A stretch of 64,000 nt of DNA from Magnetospirillum sp. ME-1 (GCF_002105535.1 NZ_CP015848.1:2318856-2382855); one strand, 5' to 3'. Positions 49,685-58,596 are shown, numbered from the stretch's first letter. A program made the numbers and translations. Notes: generated by a model from the sequence alone, not told the origin.

Positions 49685-51097
49685 ATGCTCCATCTCGCCT
49701 ACGCCTCGCTCGGCGATCACAGGGGACGCAAGCGTCTGTGGCTCGAAGGCCGCAAGCTGGAGGATGCCGGCTTCGCCCCGGCCATCCGCTACGACGCCTG
49801 CATCGACGAGGAAGCGAAGACCATCCGCCTGGTGAGGAAGGACGACGGCTCCCGCATCGTGTCCCGGAAGAGCAAGGGAGGGAAGGACATTCCCCTCATC
49901 GACCTCGCCAACGCCGTCCTCGATCGCGCCATGCGCAACATCGGCCGAGTGCGCGTCTCCTACGATGCCGGCACCATCGAGATCTCCGTCCATCCCTTCG
50001 ATCGGATGGGCGCGGAACGCGCGGCGAAGCTCGACGAGATCCGCAGAACCAGAACCGTCCGCACCGGCGGCATCTGCACGGGGGCCGGCATCCTCGATGC
50101 GGCGGTCCATGAGGGACTGGCGGAGGCAGGGCTCGATCCGTCGGCGGCATTCGCCATAGAGATCGACGAACGCTACCAGGACGCCATGATGCGGAACAAC
50201 CGCGCCATGGACGGAGCCTGCACGGTCCTCGGCAGCCTCGATGAAGCGGAACCGGAACTGCTGCCCGAGGCGTCCATCATCGTGGCTGGGATTCCCTGCA
50301 CGGCGGCATCGCTGGCCGGGCGCGCCAAGAAGGGCGCAGGAATCCCGGAGAGGGATCCCGATGTCGGGCACCTCATCGTCCCGTTCCTGTCCATCGTGAA
50401 GCATGTCGCGCCGCTGGCCGTCATCCTCGAGAATGTCCTGCCCTACCGCACGACGGCCTCCTACCTCATGGCCTGCACGATGCTGGAGCGCTGGGGATAC
50501 AGGCTCCACGAGACCGACCTGCACGGGCAGGACTTCGGCGCCCTTGAGCGCCGCTCCCGCATGTGCCTGCTCGCCGTCGATCCGGCGTTGCCCTCCGATC
50601 TGCTCGAAGGCATCCGGGAAAGCCATGCCTCGCTGGAAGAAGCACGCACCATGGGCGACGCCCTCGACCATTTCGCTCCGGATGATCCGGCGTGGCGTGA
50701 CATCTCCTACCTCGCCCGCAAGGAGGAAAGGGATCTGGCGGACGGGCACGGCTTCCGTCGGCAGCTCGTTTCCCCGCAGGACGGCAGCGTGGGCGTCATC
50801 GGGCGCGGCTATTCGAAATGGCGCTCCACCGAGCCGATGATTCCGCATCCGACCAAGCCGGGCTTCGCCCGTCTGCTCACGCCAGCAGAACATGCCCGGT
50901 GCAAGGGAGTGGATCCGGCGCTCCTCGATGGAGCGGCCCCGACGACGGCGCATGAGATGCTGGGCCAGAGCGTCATCCCGGCAGCGTTCCGCGCCGTGGG
51001 CGCAGCGCTTGGAGGCGCGATCCTCAAGGGCAGGGCCGCACCTGTTCGCCAGGACGATCTGCCTCTCTTCGCAGGGCTCCGCAGCCACGCGGCCTGA
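49685..51097 (+). CDS. Phage-type DNA (cytosine-5) methyltransferase-like protein with N-terminal extension
   Basis: A 470-residue protein. Residues 1-125 form an extra domain (HLAYASLGDHRGRKRLWLEG). From about 128 a methyltransferase core follows: GGICTGAGILDAAVHEGLAE for SAM, VAGIPCTAASLAG with the catalytic cysteine C205, ILENVLPYRTTASY (E249-N250), and FGALERRSRMCLLAV. The C-terminus has QSVIPAAFRAVGAALG in the place of motif X. Presumably it methylates the element's DNA to avoid restriction. GGAGGGACACC precedes the ATG. The motifs look complete but the PC site is less canonical (PCTA rather than PCQ). Confidence 0.78.
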   Translation: MLHLAYASLGDHRGRKRLWLEGRKLEDAGFAPAIRYDACIDEEAKTIRLVRKDDGSRIVSRKSKGGKDIPLIDLANAVLDRAMRNIGRVRVSYDAGTIEISVHPFDRMGAERAAKLDEIRRTRTVRTGGICTGAGILDAAVHEGLAEAGLDPSAAFAIEIDERYQDAMMRNNRAMDGACTVLGSLDEAEPELLPEASIIVAGIPCTAASLAGRAKKGAGIPERDPDVGHLIVPFLSIVKHVAPLAVILENVLPYRTTASYLMACTMLERWGYRLHETDLHGQDFGALERRSRMCLLAVDPALPSDLLEGIRESHASLEEARTMGDALDHFAPDDPAWRDISYLARKEERDLADGHGFRRQLVSPQDGSVGVIGRGYSKWRSTEPMIPHPTKPGFARLLTPAEHARCKGVDPALLDGAAPTTAHEMLGQSVIPAAFRAVGAALGGAILKGRAAPVRQDDLPLFAGLRSHAA

Positions 51098-51266
51098 AGG
51101 AGATCATGGGTACGGAAGCGATTTCCGGAACCGGGCGAATGGCCCCTTGATCCGATTTCGCGCACCTATGGGGAAATGCTTCGGATGGCACGGAGGGCAA
51201 TCCACGGAGGATCGCCTTCCGTGCCATTTCACCATGCGTCCAGAAGCGGCCTTCAGCCTCGCGGCC

Positions 51267-51923
51267 TCATTGGCCCGATGATGGAGCGACGCCCGGCCCA
51301 TCGGCCATGAAGGCCATGAAATACGAAGCCCAGTATCCCGGAGCGAAGTCGTATGTGGTCCGGAAGATCGCGCGCGCCTCGGCCTCGGGCTTGCCCCAGG
51401 TCCTCGCCTCCAAGGCCGTCACCGCCGGCTCGAATTCATCGAGGCAATGAAGGCCCTTCGCCACCCGGATCTGCGCGAGGAAGGCGATCGCCTCCTCATC
51501 GACCATGAAGTCGGCGTAGTCCCCGGCGAATGCCTGCGTCCGATGGACCATCCTCGATCCCGGCCCGACGCCGAGCCTTCCGGCATGGGTCAGCTCATGG
51601 GCCAGCATCGCGGCCATGGCGCAGTCGCTGCGCCCCTCATCGAGGCCGACGATGCCCCTGTTCGGCTCGAAGTAGCCGGCGAGAACCCCGTCATGGGGGA
51701 AGAAGGCAAAGCGAACCTTCGGCGCCTTTCGCTCGATGGACGGATCGATGCTCGCCAGGAGACCGAGCGCCGTTGAGAGCCGTGCGTTCTGCTCCGAAGA
51801 CAGAGCGGGCGGATCCTTCAGAGAGAAGGGGGAGGCGTCTTCCTCATGGGCGTTGGCGATGGGGGCGAAGGCCAGCATGGTGAAGAGAAGGGAAGCGGTC
51901 GCCGTTGTGCGGATGGATGGCAT
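51267..51923 (-). CDS. Exported zincin-like protein, 218 aa
   Basis: Signal peptide (residues 1-25, TASLLFTMLAFAPIANA) followed by a mature part with LAHELTHAGR (HExxH at about residues 109-113). A second acidic residue in DEEAIAFLAQ could be the third ligand. It is predicted to be a periplasmic metallopeptidase or metal-dependent hydrolase of unknown substrate. GAGGACATC precedes the ATG. Divergent from parA with about 180 bp between. Confidence 0.65.
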   Translation of the reverse strand: MPSIRTTATASLLFTMLAFAPIANAHEEDASPFSLKDPPALSSEQNARLSTALGLLASIDPSIERKAPKVRFAFFPHDGVLAGYFEPNRGIVGLDEGRSDCAMAAMLAHELTHAGRLGVGPGSRMVHRTQAFAGDYADFMVDEEAIAFLAQIRVAKGLHCLDEFEPAVTALEARTWGKPEAEARAIFRTTYDFAPGYWASYFMAFMADGPGVAPSSGQ

Positions 51924-52000
51924 GATGTCCTCGCCGTGCGCGTCATGGCGAAGATGGGTGCCCGCGTTGAAGCGGAGTCCCGGAAAAGGGCTGGGGGCGG

Positions 52001-52018
52001 CATAAGACGTGTCTTATG
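52001..52018. promoter_or_regulatory. parA-upstream palindrome 1 (CATAAGACGTGTCTTATG)
   Basis: A perfect 18-bp palindrome, repeated at 52039 with one difference between the two (the central pair CG versus AT-type change). Likely an operator or centromere site of the ParA operon. Confidence 0.65.
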
Positions 52019-52038
52019 TCGGGCCGGCACCTCATCCG

Positions 52039-52056
52039 CATAAGACATGTCTTATG
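52039..52056. promoter_or_regulatory. parA-upstream palindrome 2 (CATAAGACATGTCTTATG)
   Basis: A perfect 18-bp palindrome 38 bp downstream of the first, ending 45 bp before the parA start. A partition protein probably binds the pair cooperatively (inference). Confidence 0.65.
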
Positions 52057-52100
52057 ATCCGGTACCATTCGTCGCAACGGCATGGTATGAGAGGATCGCA

Positions 52101-52781
52101 ATGCTCCATGGGAGAACCACGCGCATGACCGCATCCGTTCAGAAGAGGCTCCTCGTCGCCGGACCGAAGGGCGGCATCGGCAAGACCACTCTGGCCCGAA
52201 ACATCGCGGTCGCCGCCGCGCTGGACGGCCTGGCCGTCGCCACGCTGGACCTCGATGCCCAGCGCAGCCTCACCAAGTGGTATGGCAAGAGGCCGGTCGA
52301 TATGGCGCCGATCACCCACTACGAAGCCGGGATGGTGGTCCAGGACGTGCAGGATGCCATGGCCGGGATCTCGGGCTTCGATCTCGTCGTCATCGACACG
52401 CCGCCCTCCATCGAAGACCACCCCGAGGCCTTCCGCATCCTGGCGGCCGCCGTGGATCTCATCCTTGTGCCCACGGGCCAGAGCGACGACGACCTCGACA
52501 GCGTGCGCCCCTGGATGCGCTTCATCCGCAAGACCAGAACCGACGCAGCCTTCATCCTCAACCGGGTCAATCCCAGGACCCGCAGCTTCACCGAGGCGAA
52601 GTCCATCCTCGTGTCGGACGGGCGCGTGTGCCCCATCGAGATCCCGACCTACGACGACGTGGCCACCACCAGCTCGCAGGGCATCGGCATCCTCGAGCTC
52701 AAGGGCGGGAAGGGGAGGGAATACGTCTCGGGCGTCTGGAACTTCACCCGGGCGGAACTTGGCATCGGAGGCCCGGCATGA
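52101..52781 (+). CDS. parA: ParA-type partition ATPase
   Basis: A 226-residue deviant-Walker ATPase. Walker A' KGGIGKTT is at about residues 23-30. VVIDTPPSI is the Walker B region and VPTGQSDDDLDSV follows. It is a small ParA of the type found on plasmids, moving DNA along the nucleoid with a ParB or ParG-like partner. The start at 52101 is supported by GAGAGGATCGCA. The ATG at 52125 is an alternative. It overlaps the next gene by ATGA. Confidence 0.9.
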   Translation: MLHGRTTRMTASVQKRLLVAGPKGGIGKTTLARNIAVAAALDGLAVATLDLDAQRSLTKWYGKRPVDMAPITHYEAGMVVQDVQDAMAGISGFDLVVIDTPPSIEDHPEAFRILAAAVDLILVPTGQSDDDLDSVRPWMRFIRKTRTDAAFILNRVNPRTRSFTEAKSILVSDGRVCPIEIPTYDDVATTSSQGIGILELKGGKGREYVSGVWNFTRAELGIGGPA

Positions 52782-53404
52782 CCGGCAGCGGCTTCAAGCA
52801 GGTCAGTCGGGCGCAGGCCCAGCGGCACACCTCGGTCGACGAGCGCATCGCCCGGGCCGAGTCCACCGTCATCCCCCGCGAAACCGAAGAGGAATACGCC
52901 GAGGACATCGAGCGGCTATGGCGTGACGCGGAATCCCGCTTCCTCGCCATCGGGCGGACGCTTCTGCTGGCCAGGAAGTCGCTCAAGATGCAGGACGACA
53001 CCTTCAAGGGCTTCGTGAATTCCCGCCTGCCCTTCGGCTACCAGACCGCCTACCAGCTCTGCAAGGTCGCCGCCGCAATCGACGGCAATGTGCTGACGCT
53101 GGAAGAGGTGCCGACCTCCTACGCAACGACCTACCTGTTCGCCACCATGAAGCCCGAGGAACTTGCCGAGGCGCGAAGCATGGCGCCGCCGCTGCTCCGG
53201 CCGAACGTGTCCCGCAAGGAAGTGGCCGAGTTCAAGCGCGCGAAGGCCAAGGAGCGGCTGCTGGCCGAACCCGAGGCCGAAGGCACCCTGAAGCGGCGCG
53301 AGCGCCTGGTGCGCACCATCGACGGGCTGCGCCGGCAGCGGAAGCAGATCGACGACCGGATCGCCGAGGCCGAAGCCCAGCTCGAAGCGCTGGGCGGCCG
53401 CTGA
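52778..53404 (+). CDS. ParB-like partition partner
   Basis: A 208-residue protein coupled to parA. It carries an HTH-like central part (ESRFLAIGRTLLLARKSLKM then DTFKGFVNSRLPFGYQTAYQ), similar to KfrA/DUF3102-type plasmid proteins, and a long basic coiled coil at the C-terminus (LKRRERLVRTIDGLRRQRKQ). The ParB nuclease-like N-terminal box (ParB arginine patch) is not seen, so it is a centromere-binding protein of another kind. Probably binds the palindromes upstream of parA. Confidence 0.65.
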   Translation: MTGSGFKQVSRAQAQRHTSVDERIARAESTVIPRETEEEYAEDIERLWRDAESRFLAIGRTLLLARKSLKMQDDTFKGFVNSRLPFGYQTAYQLCKVAAAIDGNVLTLEEVPTSYATTYLFATMKPEELAEARSMAPPLLRPNVSRKEVAEFKRAKAKERLLAEPEAEGTLKRRERLVRTIDGLRRQRKQIDDRIAEAEAQLEALGGR

Positions 53405-53444
53405 GGCAGCGCCCACCTTCCCGGCATCGGCACAGGAGGATGCC

Positions 53445-53678
53445 ATGGCCTATCCCTGCACCCTCGAAGACATCGATCGCTCCGGGTTCTATCTCGTCCG
53501 GTCCCTCGATCCCGACGCGGGCGATGCCGTCACCGTGATGCAGCGGGACAGGGATGGCGACTGGTGGGCCATCGGTACCGGCGATTATGGCCCCGGGCAC
53601 CAGTGGCAGGGCGAAGTCCTCGCGAAGATCTCCATCCCTCGCGGCATGGATGCCCTCGCTCCCGGAAACATGGACTGA
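53445..53678 (+). CDS. Small hypothetical protein, 77 aa
   Basis: MAYPCTLEDIDRSGFYLVRS then tryptophan/glycine-rich DRDGDWWAIGTGDYGPGHQW: a small beta barrel-like protein. AGGAGGATGCC precedes the ATG. It follows the partition operon by 40 nt and may be part of it. It converges on the next gene. Confidence 0.5.
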   Translation: MAYPCTLEDIDRSGFYLVRSLDPDAGDAVTVMQRDRDGDWWAIGTGDYGPGHQWQGEVLAKISIPRGMDALAPGNMD

Positions 53679-53690
53679 TCCCGGAGAGGT

Positions 53691-55070
53691 TCAGCGAAGG
53701 CCGTTGGCCAGCCAGATCCTCTCGGAGTACGTTCCGGTCCCCTCGTAGAGCACGCCGCAGCGCCCGAGATCGTGGAGGGCGACCTGGGCCATCCGGGTCT
53801 TCAGTCCCCGGCACCGTTCGAACGACGATGTATCGTGCGCCGGCTGCTCGATCAGCATCCGCAGAACCTCCAGCGACTTCCCGGCACGCCGGGCGCGCCC
53901 GTGGCGCATGCGGCGCTCCCAAGCGACCAGCAACCTCTCCAGTTCATCCAGGCGGGCGCGCTCGGCATCGAAGCCATCGGCGAGGATGCGGCAGAGCCGC
54001 CGCACGAAGGCGTCGTGCCCGACGGTACCGGCCTCCTGCCAATCACGGCGACCGAAACGCTGGACGGCTCCCGAGATCCACGGGCCGGGATGCCGCAGGC
54101 CGCAGGCCCGGGCGATGATCCACGGCACGATCATCCGGATGAAGGCCATGGCCGGACAGATCCCCGCATGCCCCTCGGCCACGGCCGCGCGAAGCGCATC
54201 GGCCTGGCGCTGCCGTTCCTCCTGCAGGCGCATCGACTTCTTCGGACAGCCGCGGGCCTTCGCACGGCGCGCGTCCTTCGATGGCTTGTCCAGGGCCGGC
54301 AGTTCCGGCGCCTCGATCTCCGGCCACAGGTCCGGGCGAAGCAGGCCATGCAGGGCCGATGCCACGCCGATCAGTCCGGGCCGCTGCAGGGCCGCGTCGA
54401 TGATGGTTCCCGCCTCCATGATGCGAACCTCGTCCTCGGCATCCGCCGGGCCGTTGAGACGCCGCCAGGCGAGCATGAGCCAATCATGCGACAAGGGACT
54501 GGGGAGCGGAGGCGAAGAGGGAGAGCGTGAAGCCGGTTCGGCCATCGCTCCGGCCAGAGCGGCATGGCCGCCTGCGATCTCCGCCCGCGCGGCGCGGATG
54601 GCTTCCTCGGCCGACAGGATGGAGGATGGCGCACGCTCCTCCTCCACCTCATCATCGGGGTAGAGCGGTTCGGCATCCTCTTCATCGTCCCCATCGCCGC
54701 GCCCGGCGTAGATGCCCTCGTCATCGGGATCGGGCATGCCGAGGAAGCCGGCGATCGGCGGCTTCAGCCTCTTGTCCCGCTTCTCCTTGGGAGGCTCGAC
54801 CGGCAGCGGCGAACGACCGCACAGGCAATCGCAGGCGGCGATGATGGACAATGCGCGCTCGACGGAAGGATCGAGTCCGCTCCAGCGGCGGACCCGGCCC
54901 ATGGCGATGTCCTCGATGGTCACCAGCCGCCCATCCAGCAGCATGCTGGCCATCGCCTCGCGCCGGATGGCATCGGCCAGCCAGAGGCTGTGCACCGCCG
55001 GGTCGGAAAGCCTCTCGGCCAAGCGGCCCAGGGAGAGGTGCGCGTCAATGAGATCGGGAAAGGCTTCCAT
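53691..55070 (-). CDS. RHE_PE00001/DUF1612-like plasmid protein
   Basis: A 459-residue protein. The N-terminal domain has LADAIRREAMASMLLDGRLV (a Fic-like N-terminal pattern used in this family). The middle is acidic and low-complexity (GDGDDEEDAEPLYPDDEVEE). The C-terminal domain is an HTH: LDELERLLVAWERRMRHGRA, LEVLRMLIEQPAHDTSSFER, then LHDLGRCGVLYEGTGTYSER. Homologues sit near replication/partition genes of alphaproteobacterial plasmids. The longer acidic linker is unusual. It may be involved in plasmid replication control, without proof. Confidence 0.6.
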   Translation of the reverse strand: MEAFPDLIDAHLSLGRLAERLSDPAVHSLWLADAIRREAMASMLLDGRLVTIEDIAMGRVRRWSGLDPSVERALSIIAACDCLCGRSPLPVEPPKEKRDKRLKPPIAGFLGMPDPDDEGIYAGRGDGDDEEDAEPLYPDDEVEEERAPSSILSAEEAIRAARAEIAGGHAALAGAMAEPASRSPSSPPLPSPLSHDWLMLAWRRLNGPADAEDEVRIMEAGTIIDAALQRPGLIGVASALHGLLRPDLWPEIEAPELPALDKPSKDARRAKARGCPKKSMRLQEERQRQADALRAAVAEGHAGICPAMAFIRMIVPWIIARACGLRHPGPWISGAVQRFGRRDWQEAGTVGHDAFVRRLCRILADGFDAERARLDELERLLVAWERRMRHGRARRAGKSLEVLRMLIEQPAHDTSSFERCRGLKTRMAQVALHDLGRCGVLYEGTGTYSERIWLANGLR

Positions 55071-55180
55071 GACGTTCCAACCCGCATGAATCCAGGCGAG
55101 CGCAATCATCGCACAAAACATGCGCAGGGTACACCCCAGTACGTGCAATTGCCCTGGGAGGCCTCATGGGCTTGGCGGAT

Positions 55181-55216
55181 CATTCCGTCTGATAACTCCG
55201 ATTAGAGGACGGAATG
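55181..55216. repeat. 9-bp inverted repeat upstream of recombinase
   Basis: CATTCCGTC and GACGGAATG separated by 18 bp in the gap between the divergent starts at 55070 and 55344. It could be a binding site for the recombinase or for a regulator of it. The rest of the 273-bp gap holds no gene. Confidence 0.45.
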
Positions 55217-55343
55217 AAATTGACCTTGATTCCGATCGTGGGCACTATGAGGCACCTGAATCGGTGATTCGCGGCGCTCATCACCCGCCAACAGGTCCAG
55301 CAGTCGCCTTGCGCGGCGGCGGATGCAGATTTCGGATGGTCCC

Positions 55344-56702
55344 ATGACGACCGACACGACGACCAAGACCGCCCGCGCCCGCGCCGATGAGCTGGCCGCG
55401 GTCCTTCGCATCAGCCCTCCCGAAACCGGCGTCGGCGACGACGACCTGCTCGCCTGGATCGACTGGTGGTCCGAGCCGGCGGAAGCGGCCCGGGGGCTTT
55501 CCGAGGGCGCCATCGAACACCTGGCCAGCGGTGGGTGGTGGCCGCCCGCCACGGCCCGTCATGTGAAGGAGGTTCCGCCCGACATCGTGCGCCGCACCCT
55601 GCGCCCCAACTTCCCCGCCGTCGTCTCCCATTCACCCCTCGACACCGAGCTGTTCGGCACGCTCAACCTTCCCTCCGTGATCGCCGACGACACGGCCATC
55701 GTCCGGATCGCCGAGAGAGCGAACCGGCTGGCCAGGAAGTCGAAGGCCGACAACACGATCCGCTCCTACCGCTCGGCATGGAAGCAGTTCGCCCTGTGGT
55801 GCGATCGCTTCGGCTTCGAACCCCTGTGCGGGGATCCAGCCGTGATCGCCTTGCACCTCGCCGACGCCTCCGAGCGCTTGGCCCCAGCCTCCGTCCGCCT
55901 CCGCCTCGCGGCCATCGTCGCGGCCCACCGGCTCGTCGGGCTGCAGCTGGATTCCAAGCACCAGGCCATCGCGTCCGTCCTGGGCGGCGCCATCCGGGAA
56001 AAGGGTTCGGCTCCGACGCGCCAAGCCAAGCCCGTGCGTGCGCGCGTCCTCGAAAGGCTGGTCGCGGCCTGTCCCGATACGGCGGTCGGCATCCGAGACC
56101 GGGCGATGCTCCTCGTGGGCTTCGGCGCGGCGACTCGAAGAAGCGAGCTTGTGGAGCTTCGCATCAACGATGTCCGCATCGAGGAGCGCGGTGTCCTTGT
56201 CTCCATTAGGCGCTCCAAGACCGACCAGGAGGGCGAAGGCGTCGTGGTGGCCATCCATGGCGCGGAAGACCCGAACACCGACGTGCGGGCCGCGCTCGCG
56301 GCGTGGATGGACCATCGCGGGCGGAGTTCGCATGCGCGGCGTGACGTTCCCCTCACCGACGACGAGCGCAGGGGCGATGCCCACCTGTTCTGCGCGCTCT
56401 CCAAGACCGGACGCCCTCTGGGGCGCAAGCTCTCCGACGTCGCGGTGGTCCGGATGATCAAGGAGGCCGCTCTTCGCGCCGGCATCGACCCCGATGGGTA
56501 TTCCGGGCATTCCTTGCGCTCCGGCCTCGCCACCAGCGCCTCGGCCAATGGCGCCAGCCTCGCCGAGATCATGGACCAAGGCCGCTGGCGTTCGGTCGAT
56601 ATGGCCAAGCGCTATGTGCGCGATGAGGAAGTGTGGAAGAATGGCGCTTCGATGACCATGGCGAGGCGCAGCAGCGCCGGGACGAAGGACGGGCATGACT
56701 GA
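55344..56702 (+). CDS. Tyrosine recombinase/integrase
   Basis: A 452-residue recombinase. The catalytic domain spans about residues 235-435: R266 in ATRRSEL, K292 in RRSKTDQEG, H389-x-x-R392 in GHSLR, W415 in GRW, and the nucleophile Y424 in AKRYVRDEE. The core-binding domain is at about 105-215. The N-terminal 100 residues are unlike those of the recombinase at 1999. The start at 55344 is chosen for GGATGG five bases upstream. An ATG at 55323 is possible. Its stop overlaps the next gene by 8 nt. Confidence 0.9.
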   Translation: MTTDTTTKTARARADELAAVLRISPPETGVGDDDLLAWIDWWSEPAEAARGLSEGAIEHLASGGWWPPATARHVKEVPPDIVRRTLRPNFPAVVSHSPLDTELFGTLNLPSVIADDTAIVRIAERANRLARKSKADNTIRSYRSAWKQFALWCDRFGFEPLCGDPAVIALHLADASERLAPASVRLRLAAIVAAHRLVGLQLDSKHQAIASVLGGAIREKGSAPTRQAKPVRARVLERLVAACPDTAVGIRDRAMLLVGFGAATRRSELVELRINDVRIEERGVLVSIRRSKTDQEGEGVVVAIHGAEDPNTDVRAALAAWMDHRGRSSHARRDVPLTDDERRGDAHLFCALSKTGRPLGRKLSDVAVVRMIKEAALRAGIDPDGYSGHSLRSGLATSASANGASLAEIMDQGRWRSVDMAKRYVRDEEVWKNGASMTMARRSSAGTKDGHD

Positions 56703-57312
56703 AAAGACACCTTACCCGCCGAAGCTGAATGAAAGGGACATCGCGCTTCACAAGGCCATCCGCATGTCGAGCGCCGAGAAGGTGTTCGCCCTTCGGGCCA
56801 TACGCGCAACCGCAGCCTACCAGCAGAGGGAGAAGCGGATGCTGCGGATCCATTCGCGCATCGTCGCCGGCCTCGACAGGTTCGTCCGGTTCTGCAGCGA
56901 CATGAGCTTCCGCAACGGCTCGGACATCATTCTGGCCGGAGCGTGGCGATCGGCCATCTACGATGCAGACCACGTCGAAAGATGCTCGGTGAGGGCTTTC
57001 CCGAGCGGGGAGCGGCAGAAGCGGCTCGAGCTCGCCATCGCAGCGCTCGGGGATGTGTTCGGGACCAAGACGCGCATGATCACCGTGCTGTCCACACCCA
57101 AACCCGGAATGCTGGAGGATTCCTCCGCGTCCATCATGTGGTTCAGCGACGACATCGCCCGGGTCGAAATCCGCGATCGAGCTGAAGCATCGAAGCTGTT
57201 GCTCGAGCAGGCATGGAACGACGCCGGCATGGTCGGGGAGCGCTTGGACGAGATCTGGGCCGCTTTGCAGGCCGGCGAGGATCCGCCGTTCAAGGATTAT
57301 GGTCTCGCATGA
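56695..57312 (+). CDS. Hypothetical protein, 205 aa
   Basis: Overlaps the recombinase gene end, so co-translated. N-terminal helices (LHKAIRMSSAEKVFALRAIR), a basic arginine-rich region, and a beta-rich part (MITVLSTPKPGMLEDSSASI). No family recognised. The recombinase coupling suggests an accessory or regulator role. Confidence 0.55.
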   Translation: MTEKTPYPPKLNERDIALHKAIRMSSAEKVFALRAIRATAAYQQREKRMLRIHSRIVAGLDRFVRFCSDMSFRNGSDIILAGAWRSAIYDADHVERCSVRAFPSGERQKRLELAIAALGDVFGTKTRMITVLSTPKPGMLEDSSASIMWFSDDIARVEIRDRAEASKLLLEQAWNDAGMVGERLDEIWAALQAGEDPPFKDYGLA

Positions 57313-57794
57313 ACAAGCCCATCAGCATGAAATGGCTCATCGGAGAGCGGCGGATCGTCGAGGGCATCGAGGTCCTCTGGCCGGCCGAGGGCCTGATCGC
57401 CACCCTGATCGGCGGCGTGAAGGGCGGCAGGGTCCTCGTGATCGAGGCGCCGGACGGATTCGGCTGCGAGGTCGAGGTCATCGACGCGCCGGGCGACCCG
57501 CTCGACGGCGCTATTCTCCGCGCGACCGCGCCGATGGAGATCCAAGAGGCGCTAGCCAAGGCCACCGAGCACCTGCGCTGGAAGCGCCCGCTCCCCGGCA
57601 CCGACCTCGCCCGCCAGCTCCTGCGATCGCCGGAACAAGAGAAGGCCTGGCGGCTCGCCCAGCTCGACTACTTCGAACTGTGCCGCAAGCACGGCACGCC
57701 GCCGCCGATCGCCATCATCGACGCCCATCGGAAGAAGTGGCCGCGCGAGATCGTCGGGGCTTCGCCGCCGGCGCAGGGAAGTGTCTTCCCATAG
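57309..57794 (+). CDS. Hypothetical protein, 161 aa
   Basis: Begins in the stop codon of the previous gene (ATGA overlap). A central beta-rich region (GRVLVIEAPDGFGCEVEVID) and a helical C-terminus (KAWRLAQLDYFELCRKHGTP). No family recognised. Confidence 0.55.
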   Translation: MNKPISMKWLIGERRIVEGIEVLWPAEGLIATLIGGVKGGRVLVIEAPDGFGCEVEVIDAPGDPLDGAILRATAPMEIQEALAKATEHLRWKRPLPGTDLARQLLRSPEQEKAWRLAQLDYFELCRKHGTPPPIAIIDAHRKKWPREIVGASPPAQGSVFP

Positions 57795-57876
57795 CCCCAT
57801 GTCCATGCCGATCCTGCCATCGTGGCTCGGCGGCAGGCTTCCCAAGGAAGAGCCCGCCGCCTCGGAAGGATCGACC

Positions 57877-58596
57877 ATGGACAGCATCTACGCCATCGGC
57901 GACATCCACGGATGCTCCGACCTGCTCCGGGATCGCCTGGACGCCATCCGCGCCCACGCCGCTGGGCATGGCATCGTCCGCCCGCGCCTGGTGCTGCTCG
58001 GCGACTACGGCGACCGCGGGCCGGACACCAAGGGCGTGCTGGACATCCTCACGGGGCCGGAGGCTTCCGGCTTCGATCTCGTCCCCCTGCTGGGCAACCA
58101 CGATGCCGCACTGACTGCCATCCTGCGTGGCGGAGAACCGTCAGCGGAATGGCTTCACGAAGAGGGCGGCCGCGCGACGATGGACAGCTACGGCCCATGC
58201 CTGCGATCGAGGAACCTGCGGATCGCCGCGAAGAAGTTCCGGGCTGCCGTCCCTGCGGCGCACAAGTCCTTCCTGGCGGACCTGCTGCTGTCCTGGCGGT
58301 GGGGCCGTTGGTTCTTCAGCCATGCCGGCATCGACCCCCGCAGGGCGCTGGACGAGCAGTCCTACGACGCCCTGGTGTACGGACATCGGGAATGGCTTCC
58401 CTGCATGCGGACCTCAGCTGAGCCGACGCTGATCGAACGGTTCGGCACCGTGGTCGTGCACGGCCACTGGACGGAGCCGGATCGGCGTCCAGCCGTCCAT
58501 GGGCATCGCGTCGGCCTCGACACCGGGGCAGGCCTCGCCTACGGACGGCTCACCGCCGCCGCGTTCCATGAGGACCGGGCGGAGGTCCTGTCCTAA
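57877..58596 (+). CDS. Serine/threonine-type metallophosphatase
   Basis: A 239-residue calcineurin-like phosphatase. Metal ligands follow the canonical order: YAIGDIHGCSDLL (D9, H11), GDYGDRGPDT (D45-R46), LLGNHD (N68-H69), SHAGID and VVHGHW. Dephosphorylates proteins or hydrolyses signalling nucleotides (for example Ap4A) in the cytoplasm. The start is behind GGAAGGATCGACC. Upstream in-frame ATGs at 57799 and 57805 would add a disordered tail and are less likely. Confidence 0.88.
   Translation: MDSIYAIGDIHGCSDLLRDRLDAIRAHAAGHGIVRPRLVLLGDYGDRGPDTKGVLDILTGPEASGFDLVPLLGNHDAALTAILRGGEPSAEWLHEEGGRATMDSYGPCLRSRNLRIAAKKFRAAVPAAHKSFLADLLLSWRWGRWFFSHAGIDPRRALDEQSYDALVYGHREWLPCMRTSAEPTLIERFGTVVVHGHWTEPDRRPAVHGHRVGLDTGAGLAYGRLTAAAFHEDRAEVLS

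Noticed and set aside
55105-55150. GTAC/GTGC-rich motif near the start of the DUF1612-like gene
   Set aside because: Spacing does not match the GTGCA-N5-TGTAC operator of the 41-bp repeats, so treated as chance.
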